This document shows, piece after piece, positions 1 to 10,599 of a stretch of DNA of 64,000 nt; position 1 is the first letter of the stretch, and each line of letters starts with the position of its first letter. The stretch comes from Pyxicephalus adspersus (Eukaryota > Chordata > Amphibia > Anura > Pyxicephalidae): contig NC_092860.1 of the NCBI RefSeq assembly GCF_032062135.1, forward strand, positions 154,952,716-155,016,715, given 5' to 3'. A model generated the notes under the pieces. That model was given only the letters and a program-made list of their open reading frames with translations, was not told the DNA's origin and did no database searches. The position numbers and the translations under genes are program-made.

Positions 1-160
1 ATCATAGCAGACCTGGAACAGGTTTCCTAAAATCATTTGCTAATACTTGGCAGATATATTCAATCCTTGACCAGATCAATTCCAGGTTTACTGGATCAAT
101 CAGGTTCTCCCATGATAGTCCATTTTCTCTAGTCTTAGACAGCTTTAATAAATCAGGCCC
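1..160. repeat. MITE fragment, 'gggcctgatttattaaag' family
   Basis: The stretch ends in AGCTTTAATAAATCAGGCCC and contains a 'ccagatcaattccaggttta' segment. Both match the complete palindromic copy at 55253-55476. Other pieces lie at 16260-16345, 40173-40275 and 43862-43932. The left part runs off the window. Confidence 0.7.
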
Positions 161-749
161 ATAAAGTGCACAACAATGATGACACTGTACTAATCCAAAT
201 ACCAGAGATATCAGATGTCAGTTGTTTGAAAATCCCTTTCCATACTGCCAACGTTTCAGGACGCAGTGGTCGTCTTTATCAAGGCTACAAACTGAACACT
301 CCGCAAACAAAAACGTGTTAACAATTAGAAACATCTTAATTTGAAATGGTAATGGAATTCCCCAACTAAGGGAACTCCCAAAATCACCATCTCTATACCA
401 CAAACTTCAGGGTTTTCTGATGCTGAATACATCAACGTTGGATTTTCAATATTTCCAGTTATTTCAGGTCTTTGGAAGATTCACAAAGTGTTTAATCCTG
501 TGTTTTTCAATCTCATTGTATCTAGGGGTGCTAATAACATTTCTGTAGATTCCTCACTCATTTCCTTTATTGAGGATACAAGGCATTCTTTATGCAGGCT
601 TAATTCAATTGAAAGACATCCGTTCCTTGTGCACCAACATTCCTAATGCAGAAAGTCTGACAGCAGTGAGATGATTCCTCTGAAATCACAATTTAATCAT
701 TCTTGAATGTGGGTGTGATGACATAATACAACAGTCGTCAAAGTAAAAT
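161..749. other. Intergenic, nothing recognised
   Basis: No exon-like reading frame with splice sites and no repeat that I recognise. Later exons of the minus-strand Ig gene at 1444-5633 could lie here or further left, but I see no Ig-constant or membrane-spanning frame. Confidence 0.4.
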
Positions 750-1041
750 TCTACTTTTTTAACATCGGGGAACCTTTTAAATAACTTTCAATTCTTTGGA
801 GATCCCCTTCTTTAATTCCTATATCCACAGCTCACAGTATATTAGTGTGGTGGTCAGTGGGAAGAATTCCTCTTACATTGCTGGCCATTGGGAAGAATGT
901 CACCCTTACAGACCCTTGCAAGAAGATCATTGGTGTCATATACACTGACCTGAGAGATTCAAACAGCTCAACGCTCAAGGAACCCCTAGCGCCCTCTGGA
1001 GGAACCCCATGGTTCCATGAAACTTTGGTTGAGAAACATTG
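750..1041 (+). mobile_element. hAT-like MITE copy
   Basis: It shares a long core (around 'ccacagctcacagtatatta' and 'gaagaattcctcttacattg') with copies at 13580-13680, 29211-29478 and, inverted, 30750-31022. It ends in GGTTGAGAAACATTG, the family's hAT-type terminus. The left end is eroded. The short reading frame through it is not a gene. Confidence 0.7.
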
Positions 1042-1443
1042 GTATGTATTCATAGGACCTTTTTCACAGCCTGTTATGTTCTTGTTGCTCTATGTTTGGC
1101 TTGAGTAGAAAATACATTCCCTGATCATTTTCAGTTTTTGGGGTCCCTTCTGGATCCCGGGAGTGCACACCTTTCCCGTTTTAAAATAGCAGCAGGGATA
1201 GACATGTACTACTCACCGTTCACAGGGGGGAACAGAAATATAATTTTGTATCATTAGGGACCCTTGAGGCTCTGTAGAGGGATGGTAATTTAGGAAGTGA
1301 CCTTAAGTCTATTATTGTATTGGGAAGTATATATTTAGGTAGAAGTTTTCGTTGGATGTTCATTGTTCTGTTGATCAGCCTTGGAAGATCTCAGTATTAT
1401 TGTGCAAGTCTGATGTCACAAACCAGAGAGAAGCAGAACTTAC

Positions 1444-1776
1444 CGCTCACAGATAATTCCACTCTTTTATCTCCATGATTTTTTTTATTGGCAGCTCGGC
1501 AGTAATAAACCCCCTGATCCTCCACGGTGACTCCCGTCAGGGTCAGTTCCAGGTTCCCCTGTGAGATGTTTCCTGACAGATCTGCCCGTCCTCTAAATTG
1601 GGAAGCTTGTATGGAGAAATCATTCTGACTATTCCAGAACTTGAAAACCTGCAAAAACTTTCCAATTTTTTCTTCTTTCGCCCAGACTACTGCCAGGCTT
1701 TCTAATCCTTGTATAAAAGGGAACTGACATGGAAGATGAGCATCTTCATTGATAAAAGAGTTTATTCTGACCTCAC
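1444..1776 (-). CDS. V-set Ig exon of a B7/butyrophilin-like gene (exon 2, partial gene)
   Basis: This 333 bp exon is flanked by a polypyrimidine tract plus cag acceptor (1777-1790) and a perfect GTAAGT donor (1443-1438). It is a symmetric phase 1-1 exon, the standard arrangement for Ig domains. The domain shows the B-strand cysteine in LPC, the C-strand tryptophan in VVW, an FRGRADLS stretch, and the F-strand motif VEDQGVYYC. The run GNLELTLTGVTVEDQG resembles V domains of the B7 family (VTCN1, CD276, ICOSLG) and butyrophilins. It joins in frame to the signal-peptide exon at 5543-5633 (G from exon 1 plus GT gives glycine). Constant domain, membrane segment and tail are not seen and are presumably beyond the left edge. 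The exact family member cannot be named; T-cell co-signalling ligand is an inference. Confidence 0.85.
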
Positions 1777-3907
1777 CTGAAGGAGAAAAAAAAATTCCAA
1801 TAAAGTTTTTGGGAAAGGTAATTTGGTATTTAGACAAGCAACACCTAGTAGTCACATTTCAGCCACCCTTTGCTATCTCCAAATTAAATGGTGGTGGTAT
1901 ATCACAGTGATGCTACTAAGATAATTTCAGTGCTAACCCTCAAATATATAGAAAAGTCATAAAACAAAAGAGAGAAATTGAGCAGGGTTTTAGGCACAAA
2001 CAGTGTATTTACATCACAAAAATGGTGAAACATAACATACAAAAAAGGCCACTATACAATCTAGTGGTCTATAGGAAAATAATTAGAGCCCTAGAGGGCA
2101 ATGGATACAGAGAATTTTAAAATTTAGTTTGGACCACAATAATTTCTTGTGGTCTCACTTAGGCCCCAGAGGGCACTAGACATGCAGCAACTCATCAGGC
2201 ATCTAAATTTACTTGCCATGTACAATTTTTGACCATAGAGTCATGTTGCTAGTAGTACCCGACGCGTTTTGCCAAATAGCTATCACCCAACCAATCACCT
2301 CTTGGCCACTCTATCCAGATACCATCTGACCACCTTATCCTCCCGCTTCCACCGCGTATAGAACTTACTGACTCCCCTCACCTCTTGTTTATCCCCTTAC
2401 ATTGTAAGCATGGAAGGGCAAGGCTTTCTCGTAGTGTTTCCAGTACTGTTGTATATATATCTATCTACCATTTCTATGTATTAAATACTAGGTGAGATGT
2501 TTGCTGCTTTCCGCCTGTAACCCCCTCACATACAACTTTCCAAAATCTTAGAAAATCTTGCATATATAAAATAAGGAACATCTAAATACACTTTGCAGGG
2601 TGTTTACCCAACTGGGTATTGCCTGTCTGTGTTTTGAAACCCCGGAGAAGAGAAATATCATCATCCTTTATGTAGCTAAGTGCCAGAAGAAGTCTGAAGG
2701 ATCTTTAATACCCAACACCCCAACATGGGTTCCTTGGTATATGCAGTGCAGTTCAGTAAGGAATGCAAACACTGGAAAGACCAAACAATCTCACATTAAA
2801 TAGCTGGCCAACACAGGAAGGAGAAATGCAGGTCAGGATTCCGCAGTCTTCCTACATCTTAAGTTGTGGCTTAACTTTGCATTCTTGCTGAGGATCATTC
2901 AGTCCTGCCATTCCCGGGATACTACACTGAGCTTTGCATGCACAAAACGTATCAGTTATAATGTAAGGAGGGTCCTAGCTAAAAAAAGACATTTGGGACC
3001 CATTGCATTTGATGTACCTTCTCCACCCGCACCCTAATCACAATATCAAAAGATGCTTCCATTGCCTATATGTCAAAAAGTCAAACAATATGGGTTGAAA
3101 ACCTAAAGTCATGAGTTATACAAAGAATGTATACATAAAGCAAAACAATTACCCATCATAAAGAATCAATAACTATTGAATAGTTGAAACTATGTATTAA
3201 AATATTGTATTGGTAGAAAAGGGGTTTGGAAATGATTACGTGAACAGCTGAGTGGCACAACTGAGCTGAATGATAGAAAAATCTGAAAGCAGTCACACAT
3301 CACTGCAGCTTTCTGCCTGTGTCAGAACAAGAAATAAGAATGAGAAGCTGAGAAACTGAATACCAGCACTGTAACGTTTCCTATAATGGAAATAGGAGAT
3401 ATCTGACAAAATACAGCATACCTATAAAACTAGGTGGAGTTAACAAAGTCTGGTGCTAAAACGCTGTACACACAGTCATAGAAAAAAAACATATAACATC
3501 ATCCCATAATGAGCCAATTAAATCTTCTGATGAACACCAAGACATGCTATATTCACTGTGTTGTTATTTATTTAGCAAGGATTAATGGCTTGTTCAGGTT
3601 TTTGCAAGTGTTATTGAGCAGTTTTACCCACAACATCGGCCATGTGGTGGGGTAGAGGCCCTCTTTCCTAAAGACGACCCTTGGTAAGGGGGAATGGTTT
3701 TTCCAAAAGGGATAGTGCCACACGCTATTTTTCCCCTTTCGTTTTGGGACAACCATATAACTGAGGGCCTTTTTTTAGATAGGAGAAAGGGCACACTTGC
3801 TCTTTGCTCCATTTCCTATCCAGGAAGGTCCCAGACCTTTTAAATGCGTCTAGTTTCAGTATTAGAAGGCCACATTTGCAAGTGCCTGCAAAAAAACAGG
3901 TACAGAT

Positions 3908-3972
3908 GTTCCTCGCTTAATGATCACGTTCCTTTCATGCTAGTTAAATAAGTTGTTTGTTAAGCGAGGAGC
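3908..3972. repeat. Short inverted repeat, MITE remnant
   Basis: Arms of 13 bp (GTTCCTCGCTTAA at 3908-3920 and its near-perfect complement at 3960-3972) flank a 39 bp spacer. This looks like a collapsed DNA-transposon end pair; the family is not identified. Confidence 0.5.
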
Positions 3973-4029
3973 ATAGGAAAGACAGGCGTGCAGGGGATCA
4001 TGCAGGAATCAGGAGAAAGAAGACAGCTA

Positions 4030-4480
4030 GGGCCTGGAAGAGGAGATGATTATTATTATTGGACTTCTTGCATCCACATGTTGTGAGCCCCTTGCAGTCA
4101 TTGGGTCGACCATGAACTTTTCAGCACACCAAAGTATTCTAGAATCAAGTTTGAGACCATCTGTGTGACAGCTAAAGCTTGGTCGAAGCAGCAGAACAAT
4201 GATCCCAAGCACACCAACAAATCAAAATGGCTCAAAAAGAATCAAGATGCTGCAATGGCCCAATCAAAGCCCAGACTTTAACCCGATCTAAATGCTCTTG
4301 TAGGACCTCACGAGAGCTGTGCATAAGCAAACGCCTGCAGACCTCAAAGACCTGAAGCAATGTTGTTAAACAAAAGTGGGCCACAATATCTCCACAATAA
4401 TGTGGGAGACTGATAAAGTCATTAGGAAAAATATGAAGCAACACAGCACATTACAGCAACTACTTAAAAATTCCATGAAA
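4030..4480 (+). pseudogene. Tc1-type transposase fossil
   Basis: Read in changing frames, this encodes degraded Tc1 transposase signatures: NNDPKHTNKS around the second catalytic Asp, then LQWPNQSPDFNPI, the conserved WP.QSPDLNPIE block. Stops and frameshifts interrupt it and the N-terminal half is missing. It is a dead copy inside the intron of the Ig gene. Confidence 0.8.
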
Positions 4481-4732
4481 AAAGTAAGACCGTTTTAATG
4501 CATTAAAGGCCTTGTCTTTCCCCTATAAATTAATGGACCTATTTGCTCAATGCTTATCCCACTTAACTTTCCTTAAGTTGTCCCTTGGAGAGAAGATTGA
4601 TTTCTTCTCTCCAAGATCAATGAGTATTGACCCTTTTGTATCATATCCACTAGTATAGAAACAGTGAAATGCACATTCACTATTAAACATTGGCATATAA
4701 TGCCAGCTGATATGTATAAATATGCCATAGAC

Positions 4733-5060
4733 CAGTGGTCACCAACTTTTTCGGGCCCACAGACCACTAAATTTACCGGGTCCAGAACGCACATGTGCGG
4801 GGAGCTGTGTGTCACTCAAAGGGGAAGAAACTTCCCCCATACTGACGTCATGATGCCAGAAGCTGCCCACTCAGACTCAGACCTGCAATGGGAGAATGGG
4901 TGAGTTATGTCGAGAGACACACCCCGGCCCACTTCCCTAAGCCTGCAATCCGTACGGGGGACATGGTCCCTAGCTGGTGCACCCTCCCAGCGGGGTCCTT
5001 CTCCTGACCCAGCTTGGGGTGCACCGGCCAGGGCAGCACACCACTGGTTGGGGACCTCTG
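4733..5060. mobile_element. hAT-like non-autonomous element
   Basis: Terminal inverted repeats CAGTGGTCACCAACTTTTT (left) and GGTTGGGGACCTCTG (right) are bounded by an 8 bp target duplication, ccatagac (4725-4732) versus ccacggac (5061-5068). Eight-base duplications and CAG...CTG ends are hAT hallmarks. The interior is GC-rich and has no transposase. Confidence 0.8.
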
Positions 5061-5542
5061 CCACGGACCATAGAACATCAGTTAAGTGCTCAGCTTCAAG
5101 CTCTTTCTGGTTCCGAGACATCAAACTGCGGGCATAGCAGTCAATCAATAACAAGGGGTAGCTTAAAAGGAAAAGGGAGCTTGCAAGATGGAGGGAGAGG
5201 GTAGGTATCTCTCTGTTGGATGCCCTGTTATTGTAGAGGGGGAAGCTACTAGAGACCTCCATTTTTAGCTAACTATAGGCAAAGCTGTATACAATTTGCT
5301 TACCTAGCATTGAACAAAAATGGCAGAAAATACCAATGTTTACTTACCTTTAGAAAATTGTTCTGTCTCTTCCCCTCCCTCTGACATAACCAGAGCCCAG
5401 TGCCTGCTTTTATTCTTTCTTCTCAGTAGGTAACCTTAACCCACCCCCACTGTACATATGGAAAATATCATAGTAGAGGTATACTATGGGTATATACATA
5501 TACTCTATGGCACACAGGGGGCGCTCAGCTTTCCATACTCAC

Positions 5543-5633
5543 CCATACATCTGTAGCCCAACAGTAGGAGGAGCAGAGAGTTGCAGGGGAAAGTTCTGTT
5601 GGGGTCCGGTGTGCTGATCTTCAGCCACAACAT
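5543..5633 (-). CDS. Signal-peptide exon of the B7/butyrophilin-like gene (exon 1)
   Basis: On the minus strand an ATG at 5633 opens a 30-residue leader (MLWLKIST..., with a hydrophobic core CNSLLLLLLGYRC). A strong GTGAGT donor at 5542 interrupts it after the first base of a glycine codon, phase 1. This matches the phase-1 acceptor of the V-set exon at 1776, so mature protein would begin near the EVR of exon 2. The N-terminal region before the hydrophobic core is rather long and polar for a signal peptide, so the precise start is less certain than the exon. Confidence 0.75.
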
Positions 5634-5650
5634 CTCCACAGAATGTACAG

Positions 5651-5704
5651 GTCACGTCACCGGAGAATCTGTCAACAGATGATACAAAGCATTGGTTTTA
5701 TATA
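5651..5704 (-). promoter_or_regulatory. Candidate core promoter of the B7/butyrophilin-like gene
   Basis: On the minus strand TATATAAAA lies at 5704-5696, about 65 bases upstream of the ATG at 5633, with a CCAAT directly after it and a CRE-like GTGACGTGAC at 5660-5651. A start site near 5665-5670 would give a short 5' UTR. The TATA box overlaps the end of a Tc1 remnant. A cag-like acceptor (ctgttgacag, about 5677-5668) leaves open an upstream non-coding exon instead. Confidence 0.4.
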
Positions 5705-5990
5705 CAGTCAATAAGTATTGAACACGTCAATGTTTTCTCAGTGAATATATTTTTAATTGACATGAAGTTTACACTAGATGTCAGTTACAGCACAATGCTA
5801 AAAATAAAATGATGGTGGACATTTCAGCAAGACAATGATCACACGCAGCCAAAGAAACTCCCAACAAAAACGCTGGTAGAATAGCTCAGTCACCAGACTT
5901 GAATCTAATGAAAAAATATAGAACTGAAGATCAGAGTTCATGTAAGAGGCCCTGGAACCTCAAAGATTTGAAGACAGTTTATATTTTCTA
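5702..5990 (+). pseudogene. Internally deleted Tc1 element
   Basis: It begins tatacagtcaataagtattg, a Tc1 inverted-repeat end after TA, and jumps to degraded transposase signatures (QQDND, then a broken AQSPDLN block and a PWNLKDLK motif). A related terminal fragment lies inverted at 8341-8455. Most of the transposase is deleted. Confidence 0.75.
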
Positions 5991-5991
5991 C

Positions 5992-6579
5992 TTACTCCCT
6001 AGCGGTAACCCCCAGTGTGACTTGGGGTAGAAAAAACTTGCTGAAAGCGGTAACCCCGAGTCACACTCGGGGTAAGTAAACCTATGGGAGGTAATAGTAA
6101 ATACAGCACTTACCTGATCCGCCAGCGTCCCACGCCGCCCATCGCCACGATCTCCTTCTTTTTCCTTCTTCCTCCAGCCGGCTTCTGCACCCCGTGAGTC
6201 ACCAGGGAGTTCCCGGTGACGTCCGTGCGTGTGTACATTGGCGGCGGGGTGGGGCAGGAAATTCAAAATCCATTTGTATTGTATTCAATACAAAATAACT
6301 ATTGAATTCAATACGTTGGATTTATATGTGTAAAAGCAGTACATTGTTTTCAAGAACATTTATTTTACAGTATATATATTAGTATGAGTATATTTTGTAT
6401 AGATTATATAGATAGAGATTTTTTAATGTATTCAATTTATTATTTTTACATGATTTTATGTTTCAAACTTTATTATACTCATATTATTATATTATACTGT
6501 AAAATAAATTTTCATGAAAAACAACGTACCGCTTTTAGACATAAAAAAACGAAAAGAAATAAACCTCTAGGGAAGTTAA
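5992..6579. mobile_element. TTAA-flanked non-autonomous element (piggyBac-like)
   Basis: The left end is TTACTCCCTAGCGGTAAC. The right end complements as TTAACTTCCCTAGAGGTTT, so the termini are inverted copies bordered by TTAA (left copy mutated). TTAA targets with CCCTAG-type ends suggest a piggyBac-derived MITE. The interior has repeated 'gtgtgacttggggta' motifs, GC-rich DNA and an AT-rich right half. A related copy lies around 13380-13560. Confidence 0.6.
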
Positions 6580-6639
6580 ATACATTTCAGTAAGCGTTTT
6601 AAATACTTAATCCCTGTACATGACTGTGATAGGGCAGGC

Positions 6640-7390
6640 CCGCAGGCCGTGCCCCACTCACACCTCCCCCCACCCCACCTCTTTACCCCAAACACACACT
6701 GAGACAACAACTTGGTTAAATGGCCCCTTTGGGCCGTTTATTAACAAATAACTTAAAATTTAACTCTTTTAATAAATAACCATAAATAACAATATATAAA
6801 CACATAATCAACAAATAATAACAAATAACTGTAACCAATACATTCATAAAACATCCTTTCCTAAACACACCCCCTGGTTACTGGTCCTCGAAGGCCCCAC
6901 TATTGTAACCCCTTGCACCTAATGGGTCTGCACCGCCCTGATATGTAATGCTCCCAGCCGCACCTCAAGCTCGGGAACGATACCAGCAGCACTCGCAGCC
7001 CTACCACAAAACAATTTAACACTCCCAACAACAACCTTACCGAGGGTCCCATACCATAGATGAGACCCTCACCCCCACTGAAACCGTCCAATACATCACC
7101 TTCCCTCAAGGACCTCACCGAAACACCTAAAAAAAGGGCGGGTGGGTGGGAAAAACTTCTTTCCTTCTTTCTGTCAAGCTGAAAAAGAGCCTCCCTTTCC
7201 GGCTCACCCCCCTTTTCACTTCTCTTCTCCTTCCCCCCTGCATGTTGTCACTTTGCATACAAATGGAGCAACTCCCCTCCTCTTCTCTGTGCTAACTCCT
7301 AACCCTTCCCCTACCCGCTCCCATCCCTTCCTAGTCATGCAGGCCCTTCACTGATTTTCACTTTTTTCACTTTGTTTCCTGCTCCAGGCC
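6640..7390. repeat. Interspersed repeat, unassigned, copy 1
   Basis: It shares layout and sequence with 47700-48650: long A-rich 'aataacaaataac' tracts, cytosine-rich coding-like DNA, then GGGTGGGTGGG followed by tttctttctgtcaagct, ending near gtcatgcaggccc. Probably a retroelement fragment, but I cannot assign a class. Confidence 0.45.
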
Positions 7391-7423
7391 TCACTTTCCA
7401 CTTTATAACACGTAACTTTATTT

Positions 7424-8306
7424 AGGCTTAGTCTACACGGACTGTTTCCCCAGCGTTTAACCTGAGGCTTTTAAAGCCCTTGTTTAAAGTCCCCATGCAT
7501 TCCAATGCATTCCAATTGCTTGCAACGTTTAAAAATTTAAAACGCTGGTAAATCGCGGGAAAACGCGGGAAATCGCGGGAAAACGCGTCCATTGATTTTA
7601 ATGGGAACGTTTTCCTGCGTTTATGCATGCTAGAAATAGTCAATAAAAAAGCTTCCATAGATTTCAATGGAGGCTTTTACAAACGTTTTAACAATGGTCT
7701 GTGTCCTGTGTCACTATTCTATGTGTCATGCATGATTAATTACATGTACTATGCTGTTAGGAATTACCACCTATGCCTGGCACGTGTGAAGATTGTCTGC
7801 CATTGTGTTTGCTTTTGGTGCTTTTCACACCTGCAAATGATGTCATTCATTATCACTTGTGTGTAGTCATTGTCTTTAATTGTGCTTCACTTTGCACTCT
7901 TTTCACTCTATTCAGCGTATACTGTTACATTAGTCACTGTACTCTTGCATGATCACATTATCACATGTATGCAGAGATGTATGTACTTCCTGTACTTGCA
8001 GAAATCACTGCCCAGGGTTACAATTTGCATTTCTACCAAGTGCTAAAACGCTTGTAAAATCGCGGTAAAACGCGGTAAAACGCGGATAAACGCGGCATAG
8101 ACGTTTTTCAGCTTTTCCCAGCATTTAAAAAAAAGTTTTAAAACGTTAAAATAAATGCATAAAAACGCTTATAAACGCAGTAGGAACGTTTACATGCCTT
8201 TTTACAAAACGTCCATGTAGACCCAGCCTAAGTGCATAAAAACGCTTATAAACGCAGTAGGAACGTTTACATGCCTTTTTACAAAACGTCCATGTAGACC
8301 CAGCCT
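7424..8306. mobile_element. TIR-bearing MITE with tandemly duplicated end
   Basis: The left end AGGCTTAGTCTACACGGAC and right end GTCCATGTAGACCCAGCCT are inverted repeats with 3 mismatches. The interior has cgcgggaaaa repeats (7550-7592) with a matching cgcggtaaaa block near the other end (8056-8095). The last 77 bp occurs twice in tandem (8157-8233 and 8234-8306). No protein is encoded. Confidence 0.7.
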
Positions 8307-8340
8307 TATGGACATATTTGTTTGATTCCTTTGTATGTGA

Positions 8341-8455
8341 GGAGGACTTGGGTTGTAATCAACATCTAATGTAAATTTCATGTCAATAGCCCTATTAGGA
8401 ATATATTTACTACATAAAAACATTGACGTGCTCAATACTTTATTTCCCCTGCTGT
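8341..8455 (-). repeat. Tc1 terminal fragment
   Basis: On the minus strand it matches the Tc1 end at 5702-5790, including 'aaagtattgagcacgtcaat' and 'attgacatgaaatttacatt'. Only the terminal region is left. Confidence 0.65.
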
Positions 8456-8559
8456 AGACAGTTTAATTCATGTATGACACGTGTGGTGGGATTCTGGAGG
8501 TACAGAAAAGAATTTCTGGGAAATGTTCCGGGGCTTTAGGAGAGCATCTATTTGGTGAT

Positions 8560-9480
8560 GTGAAGTGTTGTATTTGTGCCAAATGCATTTTTTTTCGAAA
8601 TGTGGCCAAAGAGTTCAACATTGGCCTTCCAACACATATTTAGGAGAATTGATGTATTCTTTGCCAATTTTAGCCAGGATTGTTTCTTTTTGTAGGAAAA
8701 GTCTTCCATCTTACATATTTCCCCATGGTGAGGCATGGTGGTGGCAATATTATTCTTTGGGGTTACTTTTCTTCAGCTGGAACTAGAACTTTATTTAGGA
8801 TGCAGGGAATTATGAACAGTTCCAAGTACCAGTTACTATTGGCCCCAAATCTTCAGACCTGTGCAGGAAAGCTGAAGATGAAGAGGAATTTCAACACGAC
8901 ATTGACCCCAAGCATTATTATTATTATTATTATTTAACAGGATTTATATAGCGCCAACATATTACGCAGCGCTGTACATTAAATAAGCATACATCCAAAT
9001 CAACAAATAAATGGATTCATCAGAAGAAATTAAAGTTTTGGAATGGCCCAGGCAGAGTTCAGACCTAAATCCAATAGAAAATCTGTGGGATGACCAGAAG
9101 AGGGCTGTGGACAAGAGATGTCCTCACAATCGGACAGATTTGGGAAACTTTTGCTAGGAAGAGGGTGCAAATATTACCAAGATGTGCCATGCTGATAGAC
9201 TCCAACCCATGTTGTAATTAAATCAAAAGGTGCTTCAACAAAGAATAAGTTTAAGGGTGTATAAACGTATGCAACCAGCTTATCATACATTATTGTTTAT
9301 CTTACAGCTTATCATACATTATTTGTTTGTTTTTCTATTTTTCCCTCTAACAGATTTGTTTTTTTTTCAATAGCATTGATTATAGGTCACAATAAATGTG
9401 GGGAAATTATTAAAATGATTTATTGTGATCTCATCACAAAAACAGGGGTGTGTACTCTTTCTATATCGGCTTTCTTTCTA
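8560..9480 (+). pseudogene. Tc1-type transposase fossil interrupted by a SINE tail
   Basis: Plus-strand translation shows VRHGGGNIILWGYFSSAG (Tc1 HGGGS..WGCFS block) at about 8717-8775. After the insertion come [20 protein letters not shown] (conserved [14 protein letters not shown] block, last catalytic Glu) and a C-terminal CPHNRTDL. Frameshifts and a SINE-type insertion at 8917-8992 inactivate it. It looks younger than the 4030 and 5702 copies, since both signature blocks are nearly intact. Confidence 0.8.
8917..8992 (-). repeat. SINE/L2-type 3' tail, inserted in Tc1
   Basis: An ATT-repeat followed by taacaggatttatatagcgc, caacatattacgcagcgctg and tacattaaataag is the reverse complement of the 3' tail of the full SINE at 22092-22441. 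It splits the Tc1 transposase between its two conserved blocks. Confidence 0.8.
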
Positions 9481-10599
9481 AATTGCCCTGTGTCGTTTTA
9501 TCACTATGGTAGATTGTGGGACCGTCAGTGACATGACTATGACATTTTTGCTGAATAATATGTAGATGCTATATAAATGCAATAAAATAATAAAGATGAT
9601 AAATAGTAAATACTAGAACACAGACAGTCCATCTTCCATAACCTGGCTGAGTTGCAAAGTAACAGAAAGCTGCAGTTTTTCAGTTCATGAATCGGCTTAG
9701 GAAATTGTGCTGAGTAAGCGGGCGTATTCAAAGATGTCTTATGCAGCACAGCATGATAGCTGCGTAGTGTAGAATAGAATGGGAAGGAAGGCTTTCCCTG
9801 CAGATCATCCTTTTCTTCTTTACCTAACCACATTTTATATAGCCCCCTCCATGCACGTTATTATCCCTCATTCTGTGCTCCATTCTAGGCTCTGCACAGT
9901 ATGAGATAGAAGGGAGTGGCTGGAGGAAAGTAAAATGAAATAGAATGAGATAGATCAGGTTAAAATACAGAATACAACAGACAACACTTTTGTTTTCTCT
10001 AATTGCATACAAGAGTGTATTGCATCCACTGCAAGCTGGGGAATTCTGTACAGAATGGAAATTTGCAGGGCTTTTGCATGGGATTATGTCAGCAGAATAA
10101 TAGATAAAATTGTCATGCCCTCTTGTCATCCTTTTTAGTAAATGCTTAGGGAAATATTGCTTACCTGGGATCTGTTCATAGCCCAGATGTGTGTAGTAGC
10201 AGAATGTATAACAGAAAGAGAAAGGAGATCAGTGCTGACGATTATCCATTCTCTTCCCCTCCCAACTCTACGACACACCAGGACTGGAATTATTAAATTG
10301 TCCGTGCACTGCGTCACAGAAAGATAAATATTGTCTGCTACTTGTCCTAATCCATGTGTCCTATACTAAATCAAGTGCGCTGAACCCAAATCTCAAGTCC
10401 GATTTTGCCCAGGATTTCAGGATCCTAAGTTAATAAAGATGCGATTAGCTACATTCTTTTGTTCTGCAGTTACTTTGTAATCTCTGTACATAACTAACTT
10501 TTGCCTTATAGTTCCATGACATTACAAAAATGTAGTTTTATGCTGCAACAACATATACAATGACACATAATTCACCTTCTACACCACACATGTATACTT
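9481..10599. other. Intergenic, no gene recognised
   Basis: Only a diverged SINE-tail remnant around 9549-9604 (gctatataaatgcaataaaa) is recognised. The remaining sequence shows no convincing exon or repeat. Confidence 0.5.

Larger units (their letters stand above)
1777..5542 (-). other. Intron 1 of the B7/butyrophilin-like gene
   Basis: This 3.8 kb intron follows from the matching phase-1 splice sites at 5542 (GTGAGT donor) and 1777 (cag acceptor). It holds a Tc1 fragment (4030-4480), a short inverted-repeat remnant (3908-3972) and a hAT-like element (4733-5060). The rest is anonymous sequence. Confidence 0.7.

Noticed and set aside
4816..5262. 148-codon minus-strand frame
   Set aside because: It covers the GC-rich interior of the hAT-like element at 4733-5060 and has no domain or splice support.
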